The notes: a model not told the origin generated them from the sequence alone. 13,612 nt of DNA from Bacillota bacterium (GCA_023404345.1 JAEYCB010000035.1:1-13612); one strand, 5' to 3'; shown: positions 7,358 to 13,482, counted from the stretch's first letter. Program-made: numbers and translations.

Positions 7358-8269
7358 ATGCCATACGTTACCTTTGTACCTCAGGCTCCTATGGGAGAAA
7401 GCGCTGATCCGGGAATCTTTGTGCAGGGCACGCATGTGCCTGCGCCGCTCGTGGAGCGCAGCGGCGTATGGATCAAAACTGCCGGAAGCGCCATTTTGCT
7501 TCAGCAAAACTACCGGCTTTCCACCTGCGACGCGCCGCTTTGGCTGGTGGTAGATGATGGGGGACTGGTGTTTGAGCACCGCGATATGAAAGTGCCGCTC
7601 AAAAAGGGCGAATGCGTGGTCATCCCGCCACATACAGAAGGCTGCATGATCAGCCAGGCCAGGGATTCCCGCCTGCTATGGCTCACGGTGGAAGGTGCGC
7701 TGACCGAGGACTTCATGCGCCAGATGAACGCACTCAACCGCGTACCCGCCAAGCAGGGCATGCTGCCCAGCATGGTGGTGCTCATCCGCCAGATTGTGCA
7801 GGTACTGGTGCGCCATACCGGCACGGGCGAAGCCAGCTATCAGCTGGGCCAGTTGCTCTGGGGCCTGATTGCGGCGCACTCCGGACAAAGCGTGGCCACC
7901 AGCGCAACACTCAGCCATGAAATCGCCCGGGTGGTGGATGCGCTGCGCGCCTGCCGCTACCGTGACGCATTCAGCCTGGCAGACATGGCTGCCATCAGCC
8001 GCATGCCTGTGGAAACGTTCCGCAAGCGCTTCACTTCGGAGCTGGGCATTCCTCCGCTGGGCTATTTGCAGTTTCTCAAAATGGAGCGTGCCAAGACGCT
8101 TCTGCGCGACGGCATGAGTGTGCGCCAGACGGGCGTAGAAATTGGCATGCCCGATCCCTACCACTTCAGCAAACAGTTCAAGCATATCGTTGGCATGAGC
8201 CCTACGGCCTACCTCAAACACGTGGGCACCGAGGAACGCCGCACGCGGATGGGAAATTCCGAAATGTAA
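7358..8269 (+). CDS. AraC/XylS-family transcriptional regulator
   Basis: A 303-residue regulator. Residues from about 20 to 110 look like a cupin-type effector-binding domain (VPLKKGECVVIPPHTEG is typical of the AraC N-terminal barrel). Residues about 200-290 hold two helix-turn-helix units: one around FSLADMAAISRMPVETFRKRF, the second around SVRQTGVEIGMPDPYHFSKQF. The family signature ends in VGMSPTAYLK. I chose ATG at 7358, with GGGAGAAG 8 bases upstream and a strong promoter starting 78 bases before it. No sugar-use or efflux genes lie alongside, and it has its own promoter, so the effector and target genes cannot be read here. The downstream pfk gene has a separate promoter. Confidence 0.93.
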   Translation: MPYVTFVPQAPMGESADPGIFVQGTHVPAPLVERSGVWIKTAGSAILLQQNYRLSTCDAPLWLVVDDGGLVFEHRDMKVPLKKGECVVIPPHTEGCMISQARDSRLLWLTVEGALTEDFMRQMNALNRVPAKQGMLPSMVVLIRQIVQVLVRHTGTGEASYQLGQLLWGLIAAHSGQSVATSATLSHEIARVVDALRACRYRDAFSLADMAAISRMPVETFRKRFTSELGIPPLGYLQFLKMERAKTLLRDGMSVRQTGVEIGMPDPYHFSKQFKHIVGMSPTAYLKHVGTEERRTRMGNSEM

Positions 8270-8292
8270 TCCCTTACAGCGTCTTTTGCCCC

Positions 8293-8320
8293 TTGCACCA
8301 GCCAAAAGCTGTGCTATACT
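8293..8320 (+). promoter_or_regulatory. Promoter of the phosphofructokinase gene
   Basis: -35 TTGCAC (8293-8298), a 16-base spacer, and -10 TATACT (8315-8320) preceded by TGC, forming an extended -10. Transcription would start near 8327, giving a leader of about 48 bases. Confidence 0.7.
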
Positions 8321-8374
8321 ACTGCTTAGCGGGAGCTTACCCCCCTGCTCGAGCGAAATCAAGGAGTGATTGGT

Positions 8375-9427
8375 TTGATCCAAAAGATCGGCATCCTGAC
8401 CAGCGGCGGCGACAGTCCCGGAATGAATGCGGCGGTGGTCAGTGTGGCACGCTGCGCGGCTGCGCACGGCATTCAGCTCATGGGCATTAAACGCGGCTAC
8501 AACGGCCTGCTGGGGCTTAGTGAAAACCCCGAGGACGACATCGCCGCTCTGGACCTGGAAACGGTGTTGGATATTGCAGATCAGCGCGGCACTTTTCTGC
8601 GCACAGCCCGCTGCGATGAATTCAAAAAGCCGGAAGTCCAGCGCCAGTGTGCCAACAACCTGCGCAAGATGGGCATTGATGCGCTGGTAGTCATCGGCGG
8701 CGACGGCAGCTTCAATGGCGCCATGCATCTGTGTGAACTGGGCATCCCCTGTGTGGGCATTCCCGGCACCATCGACAATGATCTGGGCTATACCGAGGCT
8801 ACGCTTGGCTATGATACTGCCGTAAACGTATGTGTGGAGGCCGTGCGCTCCATTCGTGCCACCAGCCGCAGCCACGACCGTCCCGCCGTAGTGCAGGTCA
8901 TGGGTCGCAACGCGGGCGATATCGCCATGAAAACAGCCATGGCCACGGGCGCCGAAATGGTGGTCGTTCCTGAAATGGACTGGGACGTGGATGTGCTGGC
9001 TGAACGGCTTAACGGCCTGATTGCCAAGGGCAACACCCGTGCCACCCTTGTCATCGGCGAGCACTGCTGGCACAAGATGAAGGAATTTGACTGGCGCAAG
9101 TTCTTAAACGACAACGGCAAGGTCGTCTATCCCGGCGAACCCATCAATGCCGAGCGTCTGGCCAGTATCTTAAAGCGCAAATGCGGCGGTATCGAGGCCC
9201 GCGCTACCGTGATCGGCTATACCCAGCGCGGCGCACAGCCCACCGCACAGGACAGTGCCTTCGCCTTCGAGGCCGGCCATCTGGCCGTGCAGCTGCTCAA
9301 CCGCGGCATCACCAACCAGGCCATCGGCATCCGTCATGGCCGCGTGTTTAACATGCCCTTCGGCGACGCGCTGATGATGAAGAAGCACTTCGACCGTGAA
9401 ACCTACGAGCTGATCAATTCTCTGTGA
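8375..9427 (+). CDS. pfkA: ATP-dependent 6-phosphofructokinase
   Basis: A 350-residue cytoplasmic enzyme that converts fructose 6-phosphate plus ATP to fructose 1,6-bisphosphate, the committed step of glycolysis. Visible motifs are ILTSGGDSPGMNA (7-19, ATP binding), GGDGS (108-112) and PGTIDND (130-136) with catalytic D134. GGDGS and PGTIDND indicate ATP use; PPi-dependent forms have GGDD and a lysine before TIDND. MGRNAGD (177-182) and GYTQRGAQPT (281-290) are the substrate-binding loops; the family's usual GH.QRGG is GYTQRGA here. It is about 30 residues longer than the E. coli enzyme. I chose TTG at 8375 because AAGGAG (8361-8366) lies 8 bases upstream; an in-frame GTG at 8366 overlaps that site. 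A strong terminator follows, so it is a single-gene unit, not paired with pyk. Confidence 0.93.
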   Translation: MIQKIGILTSGGDSPGMNAAVVSVARCAAAHGIQLMGIKRGYNGLLGLSENPEDDIAALDLETVLDIADQRGTFLRTARCDEFKKPEVQRQCANNLRKMGIDALVVIGGDGSFNGAMHLCELGIPCVGIPGTIDNDLGYTEATLGYDTAVNVCVEAVRSIRATSRSHDRPAVVQVMGRNAGDIAMKTAMATGAEMVVVPEMDWDVDVLAERLNGLIAKGNTRATLVIGEHCWHKMKEFDWRKFLNDNGKVVYPGEPINAERLASILKRKCGGIEARATVIGYTQRGAQPTAQDSAFAFEAGHLAVQLLNRGITNQAIGIRHGRVFNMPFGDALMMKKHFDRETYELINSL

Positions 9428-9435
9428 ACCCACTC

Positions 9436-9471
9436 AAGGCCCGTCGCGTTTTTCAGCGCGGCGGGCCTTTT
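9436..9471 (+). terminator. Rho-independent terminator of pfkA
   Basis: A 13-bp stem with one G-T pair (arm starts AAGGCCCG, other arm ends CGGGCCTT), an 8-base loop and a run of four T. It starts 9 bases after the pfkA stop. It also lies just beyond the stop of the small minus-strand gene, but has no T-run on that strand. Confidence 0.9.
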
Positions 9472-9475
9472 GCGC

Positions 9476-9631
9476 CTAAAGATCGTCGGCGTCCTGCACG
9501 GGTGATTCGCCGTCCTGCGCGGTGCCGGTGTAGCTTCCCAGCACATCCGTGCTCTTTGGCTCGTCGGCCATATGCGCCAGGTCACATAGGCGTTTGGGGT
9601 CAGGGCGCGGTTTCCGGGGGCGCTTTTGCAT
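9476..9631 (-). CDS. Small conserved-looking hypothetical protein (51 aa)
   Basis: A 51-residue, hydrophilic, probably disordered protein. The N-terminal half is rich in Lys, Arg and Pro (MQKRPRKPRPDPKRL). The C-terminal half reads TDVLGSYTGTAQDGESPVQDADDL. From memory, 'DVLGSYTGTP...PVQDADDL' occurs at the end of many unannotated small proteins in Clostridia, so this is likely a real gene of unknown function. A strong site, GGAAGGAGGA, lies before the ATG at 9631-9629. A 9-bp perfect inverted repeat (9651-9659 / 9681-9689) lies just upstream of that site. No membrane segment or signal peptide is seen; there is a single cysteine (C16). I cannot assign a function. Confidence 0.72.
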   Translation of the reverse strand: MQKRPRKPRPDPKRLCDLAHMADEPKSTDVLGSYTGTAQDGESPVQDADDL

Positions 9632-9650
9632 GGCGGATTCCTCCTTCCTT

Positions 9651-9689
9651 TTCCGGGCGCAGCACGGCCAAAACCGGCAACGCCCGGAA
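9651..9689. repeat. Perfect 9-bp inverted repeat upstream of the small gene
   Basis: TTCCGGGCG (9651-9659) and CGCCCGGAA (9681-9689) surround 21 bases. On the minus strand the repeat sits immediately before the AGGAAGGAGG site of the 51-residue gene. On the plus strand it lies between the divergent starts of two genes. It could be an operator or an RNA hairpin. Confidence 0.6.
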
Positions 9690-9723
9690 TTAGCATGTAC
9701 CACCCGCGCCTGAAACATGACTT

Positions 9724-9741
9724 CTTTAACGACTTTAACGA
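9724..9741. repeat. Tandem 9-mer CTTTAACGA x2
   Basis: Two exact copies of CTTTAACGA lie head to tail, 17 bases before the ATG at 9759. They are AT-rich against a GC-rich background. This might be a regulator half-site pair or a translation enhancer; chance is also possible. Confidence 0.5.
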
Positions 9742-9758
9742 AAGGAACGGACAGACCC

Positions 9759-10646
9759 ATGATGATCGCGCAAAACGCCGCTGCAGACGTAGAGATCATT
9801 CTCTCACACCGGCACGATCAGGGTGCAGACTGGTGGACCACTCCGGACCACAAGCTGCTCAAAGGCGCCCCCTTCACCACGCTGGAAAGCGCGCTATATC
9901 TGATGGAGTTGGGCATTTCGCCCAAGCACGAAGCGCTTGAAAGCGTGGCGCAGCTGATTTTCGGCGCCTGGCGCGAGGACGGGCGCATCCGCACCGCGCC
10001 CGGCGACCTTTACCCCTGCCATACCGCTCTGGCAGCCAACATACTGTGCCGCATGGGCTATGCTCAGGATGCGCGAATAAAGCGGACACTAAACTATTTT
10101 TTGGATACTCAGCAACCAGATGGGGGCTGGCGGTGCGAAAAATATAGCTTTGGCCGCGGTGAGGAAACACGGTACTCTACACCCTACACCACCTTGGTTG
10201 TTCTCGATCTGTTCCGACAAATTCCCGGCTTTGAAGGCGATCCGCGATTGGACCGGGCGGTGGAGTTCCTGCTGACGCATTGGGTCATCCGCCGGCCCAT
10301 CAGCCCATGCCACTACGGCATCGGCAGCCGGTTTTTGCAAATCGAGTATCCCATGCGGGGCTACAGTCTGTTTTACTACGTATATGTACTCTCCTTCTAT
10401 GCGCAGGCGCGGAACGACACGCGGTTTCAAGAGGCATTGGAAGCGTTAAGTGCCAAAACCGTGAATGGAGAGATCCCGGTAGAACGAGTGGTGCCAAAAC
10501 TGTCAGTACTGCAATTCTGCCAAAAGGGACATATCAGTGCGCCAGCCACGGCCCGCTGGCACGAAATCCTGAAAAATCTCGAAAAACACGCCCCAGACAT
10601 TGCAAAAAGCAAGCCCGGAACCCTTGCCAAGCGGGCGGAAATGTGA
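9759..10646 (+). CDS. Prenyltransferase/squalene-oxidase-repeat protein
   Basis: A 295-residue protein, probably an alpha/alpha-barrel. It contains the QW-type repeat QQPDGGWRC (118-126) and a degenerate one at FGAWREDGRIR (68-78). Paired helices (PCHTALAANILCRMGY at 86-101, YTTLVVLDLFRQI at 143-155, YSLFYYVYVLSFYA at 202-215) fit the toroid seen in terpene cyclases and prenyltransferase beta subunits. At under 300 residues it is too short to be a full squalene cyclase and has no visible DXDD acid motif, so enzyme activity is not supported. Clostridial genomes carry many such repeat proteins of unknown role. The start is uncertain: ATG at 9759 follows AAAGGAA with long spacing, ATG at 9762 is next, and ATG at 9717 lacks a binding site. 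The rpsB promoter overlaps its 3' end. Confidence 0.75.
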   Translation: MMIAQNAAADVEIILSHRHDQGADWWTTPDHKLLKGAPFTTLESALYLMELGISPKHEALESVAQLIFGAWREDGRIRTAPGDLYPCHTALAANILCRMGYAQDARIKRTLNYFLDTQQPDGGWRCEKYSFGRGEETRYSTPYTTLVVLDLFRQIPGFEGDPRLDRAVEFLLTHWVIRRPISPCHYGIGSRFLQIEYPMRGYSLFYYVYVLSFYAQARNDTRFQEALEALSAKTVNGEIPVERVVPKLSVLQFCQKGHISAPATARWHEILKNLEKHAPDIAKSKPGTLAKRAEM

Positions 10647-10652
10647 TATACT
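10624..10652 (+). promoter_or_regulatory. Promoter of the rpsB-tsf operon
   Basis: -35 TTGCCA (10624-10629), a 17-base spacer, and -10 TATACT (10647-10652) preceded by TGA (extended -10). The -35 lies inside the 3' end of the upstream gene and the -10 begins directly after its stop codon. Transcription near 10659 gives a leader of about 100 bases. Confidence 0.8.
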
Positions 10653-10658
10653 TCTACC

Positions 10659-10759
10659 GATTACGCACCTTTGCAGACCATGCGATTGTGCCGTGCGGAT
10701 GCGCGGTGGCCGCATCGGGCCAATGCAAGGGGTGGAAAAAACAAGGAGGGTAAACTCAA
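10659..10759 (+). promoter_or_regulatory. Structured 5' leader of rpsB (candidate ribosomal-protein leader)
   Basis: The leader can fold into an outer stem CCTTTGCA (10668-10675) with TGCAAGGG (10724-10731), with one G-T pair, enclosing a perfect inner hairpin GATGCG-loop-CGCATC (10698-10716). The ribosome binding site AAGGAGG (10743-10749) lies 11 bases after the outer stem. Ribosomal protein operons are often autoregulated through such leaders, and in E. coli S2 represses rpsB-tsf. Whether this fold does so is inference. Confidence 0.5.
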
Positions 10760-11482
10760 ATGGCAGTTATCTCCATGAAGCAGCTCCTGGAAGCGGGCGT
10801 GCACTTCGGTCACCAGACCCGTCGCTGGAACCCCAAAATGGCTCAGTACATCTTCACTGAGCGCAACGGCATCTACATCATCGACCTGCAAAAGACCGTG
10901 CGCAAGGCCGACGAAGCTTACAACTTCGTGCGTGACCTGGCCATGTCCGGCAAGAGCCTGCTGTTCGTAGGCACCAAGAAGCAGGCCCAGGAATCCATCG
11001 CTTCCGAGGCGCAGCGCTGCAACATGTTCTACGTCAACAACCGCTGGCTGGGCGGCATGCTGACCAACTTCCGCACCATCCGCACCCGCGTGGACCGTCT
11101 CAACCAGATCGACCGTATGGAGCAGCAGGGCCAGTTTGACGTGCTGCCCAAGAAGGAAGTCATCCGCCTGCAGCATGAGCGCGAAAAGCTCGAAGCCAAC
11201 CTGGGCGGCATCCGCGAGATGAAGAAGCTTCCCGGTGCTCTGTTCGTGGTCGATCCCCGCAAGGAGCACATCGCCGTGAGCGAGGCCCGTGCGCTGGGCA
11301 TCCCGATCGTGGCCATCGTGGACACCAACTGCGATCCCGACGAGATCGACTATGTCATTCCCGGCAACGACGACGCCATCCGCGCCATCAAGCTGATCTC
11401 CTCCGTCATGGCCAACGCCATCCAGGAGGGCAAGCAGGGCCAGGACGCCGCCGCGGAGCCCGCCGCTCCCGCCGCTGAGTAA
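10760..11482 (+). CDS. rpsB: 30S ribosomal protein S2
   Basis: A 240-residue S2 protein of the small ribosomal subunit, needed for S1 binding and initiation in many bacteria. It shows the N-terminal signature VHFGHQTRRWNPKM (14-27), the central NNRWLGGMLTNF, and the second signature around PGALFVVDPRKEHIAV and IPIVAIVDTNCDPD. The length is normal for Firmicutes. The C-terminus is an Ala/Pro/Glu-rich tail. Codons are strongly biased to C/G-ending forms, as expected of a highly expressed gene. AAGGAGG lies 10 bases before the ATG. It is followed by tsf after an 88-base gap that holds a long palindrome. Confidence 0.99.
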   Translation: MAVISMKQLLEAGVHFGHQTRRWNPKMAQYIFTERNGIYIIDLQKTVRKADEAYNFVRDLAMSGKSLLFVGTKKQAQESIASEAQRCNMFYVNNRWLGGMLTNFRTIRTRVDRLNQIDRMEQQGQFDVLPKKEVIRLQHEREKLEANLGGIREMKKLPGALFVVDPRKEHIAVSEARALGIPIVAIVDTNCDPDEIDYVIPGNDDAIRAIKLISSVMANAIQEGKQGQDAAAEPAAPAAE

Positions 11483-11504
11483 CAACGGATTTTGTATGCA
11501 TTCA

Positions 11505-11539
11505 GGAAGCGCCCGCCCGCGCGGGCGGGCGCTCCTTTT
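11505..11539 (+). terminator. Attenuator-like terminator between rpsB and tsf
   Basis: A perfect 26-base palindrome (11508-11533, starting AGCGCCCGCCC) extends by GG/CC pairs and is followed by TTTT. It lies 22 bases after the rpsB stop. The tsf gene has no separate promoter that I can see, so this probably reduces transcription of tsf relative to rpsB rather than blocking it. Confidence 0.8.
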
Positions 11540-11570
11540 ATCTACGAACGAAATTTGGAGGTATGTGATC

Positions 11571-12485
11571 ATGGCAATCACTGCGAAAGACGTACAGACC
11601 CTGCGCGAAATGACCGGCGTGGGTATGATGGACTGCAAAAAGGCCCTCACCGAGGCCGAGGGCAATATGGACAAGGCGGTTGAGCTTCTGCGGGAGAAGG
11701 GCCTGGCCGCTTCTCAGAAGAAGGCCGGGCGCATCGCCGCCGAGGGCATGGCTTACGCCGGCGTCATCGACGGCGTGGGCGTGGTGGTCGAGGTCAACGC
11801 CGAGACCGACTTCGTGGGCAAGAACGAGAAGTTCGTGGACTTCGTTAAGGGCGTGGCCGCCGTTGTGGCCGCCAACAAGCCCGCCGACCTGGATGCCCTG
11901 ATGGCCCTTTCCTACGGCAACGGCCGCACCGTGCAGGAGGAGCAGCAGGAGATGGTGCTCGTCATCGGCGAGAACATCAAGGTCCGCCGCTTTGCTTTCT
12001 TTACCGATGGCATCTCCGTGCCCTATGTCCACGCTGGCGGCAAGATCGGCGTGCTGGTAAACCTAGAGACTGGCCTGACTGCCGAACAGGTGGAGACCGT
12101 GGGCAAGGACGTGGCCATGCAGATCGCCGCCCTGAACCCCCGCTTTTGGGACAAGAGCCAGGTTGACCAGGCCACCCTGGATGAGGAGAAAAAGATCCTC
12201 CTGGTGCAGATGGAGAACGATCCTAAGATGGCTTCCAAGCCCGAGAAGGTCAAGGAGGGCATCGTCGCCGGTAAGCTGGGCAAGTTCTACAAGGAGAACT
12301 GCCTGCTGCAGCAGGAGTTCGTGAAGGATAACGCCATGACCGTGGAGCAGTATATCGCCTCCGTTGCCAAGACTCTGGGCGGCACCATTACCTTCAAGAA
12401 CGCCGTCCGCTTTGAGAAGGGCGAGGGCATCGAGAAGAAGCAGGAGAACTTCGCCGAAGAGATCGCTAAGCAGCTGGGCAAGTAA
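11571..12485 (+). CDS. tsf: Translation elongation factor Ts
   Basis: A 304-residue EF-Ts, which exchanges GDP for GTP on EF-Tu. The N-terminal UBA-like domain (1 to about 50) has VQTLREMTGVGMMDCKKAL. The core contact motif is TDFVGKN (79-85, usually TDFVAKN). The dimerisation and C-terminal parts include LVQMENDPKMASKPEKV and end in NFAEEIAKQLGK. GGAGG lies 9 bases before the ATG at 11571, which agrees with the family start MAITAKDV. Second gene of the rpsB operon. Its last 13 codons (12446-12485) and its terminator are repeated 244 bases downstream at 91% identity. The usual downstream partners pyrH and frr are absent. Confidence 0.99.
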   Translation: MAITAKDVQTLREMTGVGMMDCKKALTEAEGNMDKAVELLREKGLAASQKKAGRIAAEGMAYAGVIDGVGVVVEVNAETDFVGKNEKFVDFVKGVAAVVAANKPADLDALMALSYGNGRTVQEEQQEMVLVIGENIKVRRFAFFTDGISVPYVHAGGKIGVLVNLETGLTAEQVETVGKDVAMQIAALNPRFWDKSQVDQATLDEEKKILLVQMENDPKMASKPEKVKEGIVAGKLGKFYKENCLLQQEFVKDNAMTVEQYIASVAKTLGGTITFKNAVRFEKGEGIEKKQENFAEEIAKQLGK

Positions 12486-12537
12486 ACCACAGATTGTCTT
12501 CGAGCGCCGGACACTGAGTGTCCGGCGCTTTTCCATG
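12446..12537 (+). repeat. tsf 3'-end direct repeat, copy A (functional)
   Basis: The last 13 codons of tsf plus its terminator. It matches copy B (12690-12781) at 84 of 92 positions with no gaps. Weaker similarity runs about 17 bases further, to GTTCT. Seven of the eight differences are A/T in copy A and G/C in copy B. Confidence 0.9.
12503..12532 (+). terminator. Rho-independent terminator of rpsB-tsf
   Basis: An 11-bp perfect stem (AGCGCCGGACA / TGTCCGGCGCT) with loop CTGAG and a TTTT run, 17 bases after the tsf stop. Confidence 0.95.
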
Positions 12538-12555
12538 CCTGCGCGTTCTCCTGCG

Positions 12556-12687
12556 CCCGCCTCCGGCGGGCCGCGCCGCATGGCGCGTACAAGCGTTTTG
12601 CCGGAGGCAAAGCCTTGGATTGGGGCGGATTCATTCCGCCCCAATCGAATGAAAATCGGGGCACCCCGCCCGGCAAGCCGGGTGGGG
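12556..12687. other. Cluster of five consecutive hairpins between the tsf repeats
   Basis: This gene-free stretch holds five separate inverted repeats in 132 bases: 12556-12570 (CCCGCC/GGCGGG), 12572-12587 (CGCGCC/GGCGCG), 12595-12613 (TTTGCC/GGCAAA core), 12618-12646 (12-bp perfect, arm GATTGGGGCGGA) and 12664-12687 (arm CCCCGCCCGGC, one G-T pair). No credible ORF or binding site is present. It resembles a palindromic intergenic repeat or a small non-autonomous element; without other copies this cannot be settled. Confidence 0.7.
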
Positions 12688-12689
12688 CG

Positions 12690-12729
12690 GAACTTCGCCG
12701 GGGAGATCGCCAAGCAGCTGGGCAAGTAA
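12690..12729 (+). pseudogene. tsf 3'-end remnant (last 13 codons)
   Basis: The bases encode NFAGEIAKQLGK and a stop, matching the EF-Ts C-terminus NFAEEIAKQLGK with a single residue change. No start codon or ribosome binding site precedes it, so it is not expressed as a gene. It is either a duplicated fragment or the displaced original tail of tsf. Confidence 0.85.
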
Positions 12730-12746
12730 ACCGCAGATTGGCTTCG

Positions 12747-12776
12747 AGCGCCGGACGCTCAGTGTCCGGCGCTTTT
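12747..12776 (+). terminator. Duplicate terminator in tsf repeat copy B
   Basis: The same stem as the tsf terminator (AGCGCCGGAC / GTCCGGCGCT) with loop bases changed and TTTT retained. It gives tsf two terminators in series. Confidence 0.9.
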
Positions 12777-12833
12777 CCGTGACAGCGGGTTCTGTTTGGT
12801 GCAGGGGGATTGTGCTTGACGCGGGGGACGTGC

Positions 12834-12839
12834 TATACT
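12834..12839 (+). promoter_or_regulatory. Extended -10 of the second flavin reductase-like gene
   Basis: TGC-TATACT forms an extended -10. A weak -35 TTGTGC lies 18 bases upstream (12810-12815); the better-looking TTGACG at 12816-12821 is only 12 bases away, too close to be its partner. Transcription near 12846 leaves a leader of about 33 bases. Confidence 0.6.
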
Positions 12840-12878
12840 AAGTACTACATTATAAAATGAAAACGGAGGACAACAATC

Positions 12879-13439
12879 ATGAGGAAAGATTTTGGAGCCA
12901 AACCCTTCCTGTACCCTCAGCCTGTCTTGATGATCGCCACCTACGGCGAAGACGGCACCCCGGACGTAATGAACGCCGCTTGGGGCGGAATTGCCGACAT
13001 GAAGCGGGTGGCCATGTATCTGAGCGCCAGCCACAAGACGGTGAAAAACATCCTGGCCCGGAAGGCCTTCACGGTGAGCATGGCGGATGCGGACCACGTG
13101 ACGGAGTGCGACTACCTGGGCATTGTGTCGGCCAATCAGGTGCCGGACAAGGTGGCCAGGGCGGGGTTCCATGTGACCAAGAGTGCCCATGTGGACGCCC
13201 CGCTGGTCGACGAGCTGCCCCTGGCCCTGGAGTGCCGGTTTGTTAGCTTTGACGAGGAGAGTGAGCTGTTGGTGGGCGAGATCGTCAACGTCAGTGCAGA
13301 CGAGCGCATCTTGAACGCGGACGGCACTATTGATCCGGCCAGGCTGCGCCCCATCACCTTCGACATGGCGAACAGCGCCTACCTGGTGCTGGGGGAGAAG
13401 GTGGGCAACGCCTTCCAGGACGGAAAGAAGCTCAAGTGA
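12879..13439 (+). CDS. Flavin reductase-like FMN-binding protein
   Basis: A 186-residue member of the flavin reductase-like split-barrel family, probably binding FMN. The N-terminus MRKDFGAKPFLYPQPVLMIATYGEDGTPDVMNAAWGG is typical, with the flavin-contact stretch around 'PDVMNAAWGGI' and 'YLSASHKTVKNI'. The later part contains DYLGIVSANQVPDKVARAGF and ECRFVSFDEESELLVGEIVNV. From family knowledge it is likely an NAD(P)H:flavin reductase or FMN-dependent small protein; the partner is unknown. It belongs to a different subgroup from the protein encoded at 5546-6151 (different motifs after the N-terminal strand). GGAGGA lies before the ATG at 12879. It has its own promoter and terminator. Its base composition is richer in G and C than the ABC operon. 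Confidence 0.92.
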   Translation: MRKDFGAKPFLYPQPVLMIATYGEDGTPDVMNAAWGGIADMKRVAMYLSASHKTVKNILARKAFTVSMADADHVTECDYLGIVSANQVPDKVARAGFHVTKSAHVDAPLVDELPLALECRFVSFDEESELLVGEIVNVSADERILNADGTIDPARLRPITFDMANSAYLVLGEKVGNAFQDGKKLK

Positions 13440-13445
13440 GAGAAT

Positions 13446-13482
13446 GCGGCGGTTCGGCGAGGCAGTCCGGGCCGCCGCTTTT
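13446..13482 (+). terminator. Rho-independent terminator
   Basis: The arms GCGGCGG (13446-13452) and CCGCCGC (13472-13478) pair perfectly and extend inward by five further pairs (two G-T), with loop CGAGGCAGT, then TTTT. It lies 7 bases after the stop. Confidence 0.85.

Larger units (their letters stand above)
12690..12781 (+). repeat. tsf 3'-end direct repeat, copy B (displaced)
   Basis: The second copy of the 92-base block found at 12446-12537, offset by 244 bases. It keeps the tsf reading frame, stop codon and terminator. Similarity to the tsf region stops sharply on its left side at 12690. Confidence 0.9.

Noticed and set aside
8265..8278. TGTAA/TTACA hairpin at the end of the AraC-type gene
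   Set aside because: Only 5 AT-rich pairs and no adjoining T-run, too weak to call a terminator.
7676..9073. A 465-codon open frame on the minus strand
   Set aside because: It runs antisense across two well-supported genes (AraC-type regulator and pfkA), has no recognisable domain and is rich in His/Ala, as expected of the antisense of GC-rich coding DNA.
12538..12689. CRISPR array or integron-type cassette
   Set aside because: The hairpins differ in sequence from one another, there are no regular repeat-spacer units, and no cas or integrase gene is in the window.
12364..12729. A plus-strand open frame ending in NFAGEIAKQLGK
   Set aside because: Only its last 13 codons resemble EF-Ts. The rest reads out of frame through the tsf end and the hairpin cluster, so it is a chance join to the repeat, not a gene.
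12816..12839. TTGACG with TATACT as a standard promoter pair
   Set aside because: The spacer is only 12 bases. The extended -10 alone, perhaps with TTGTGC further upstream, is a better reading.
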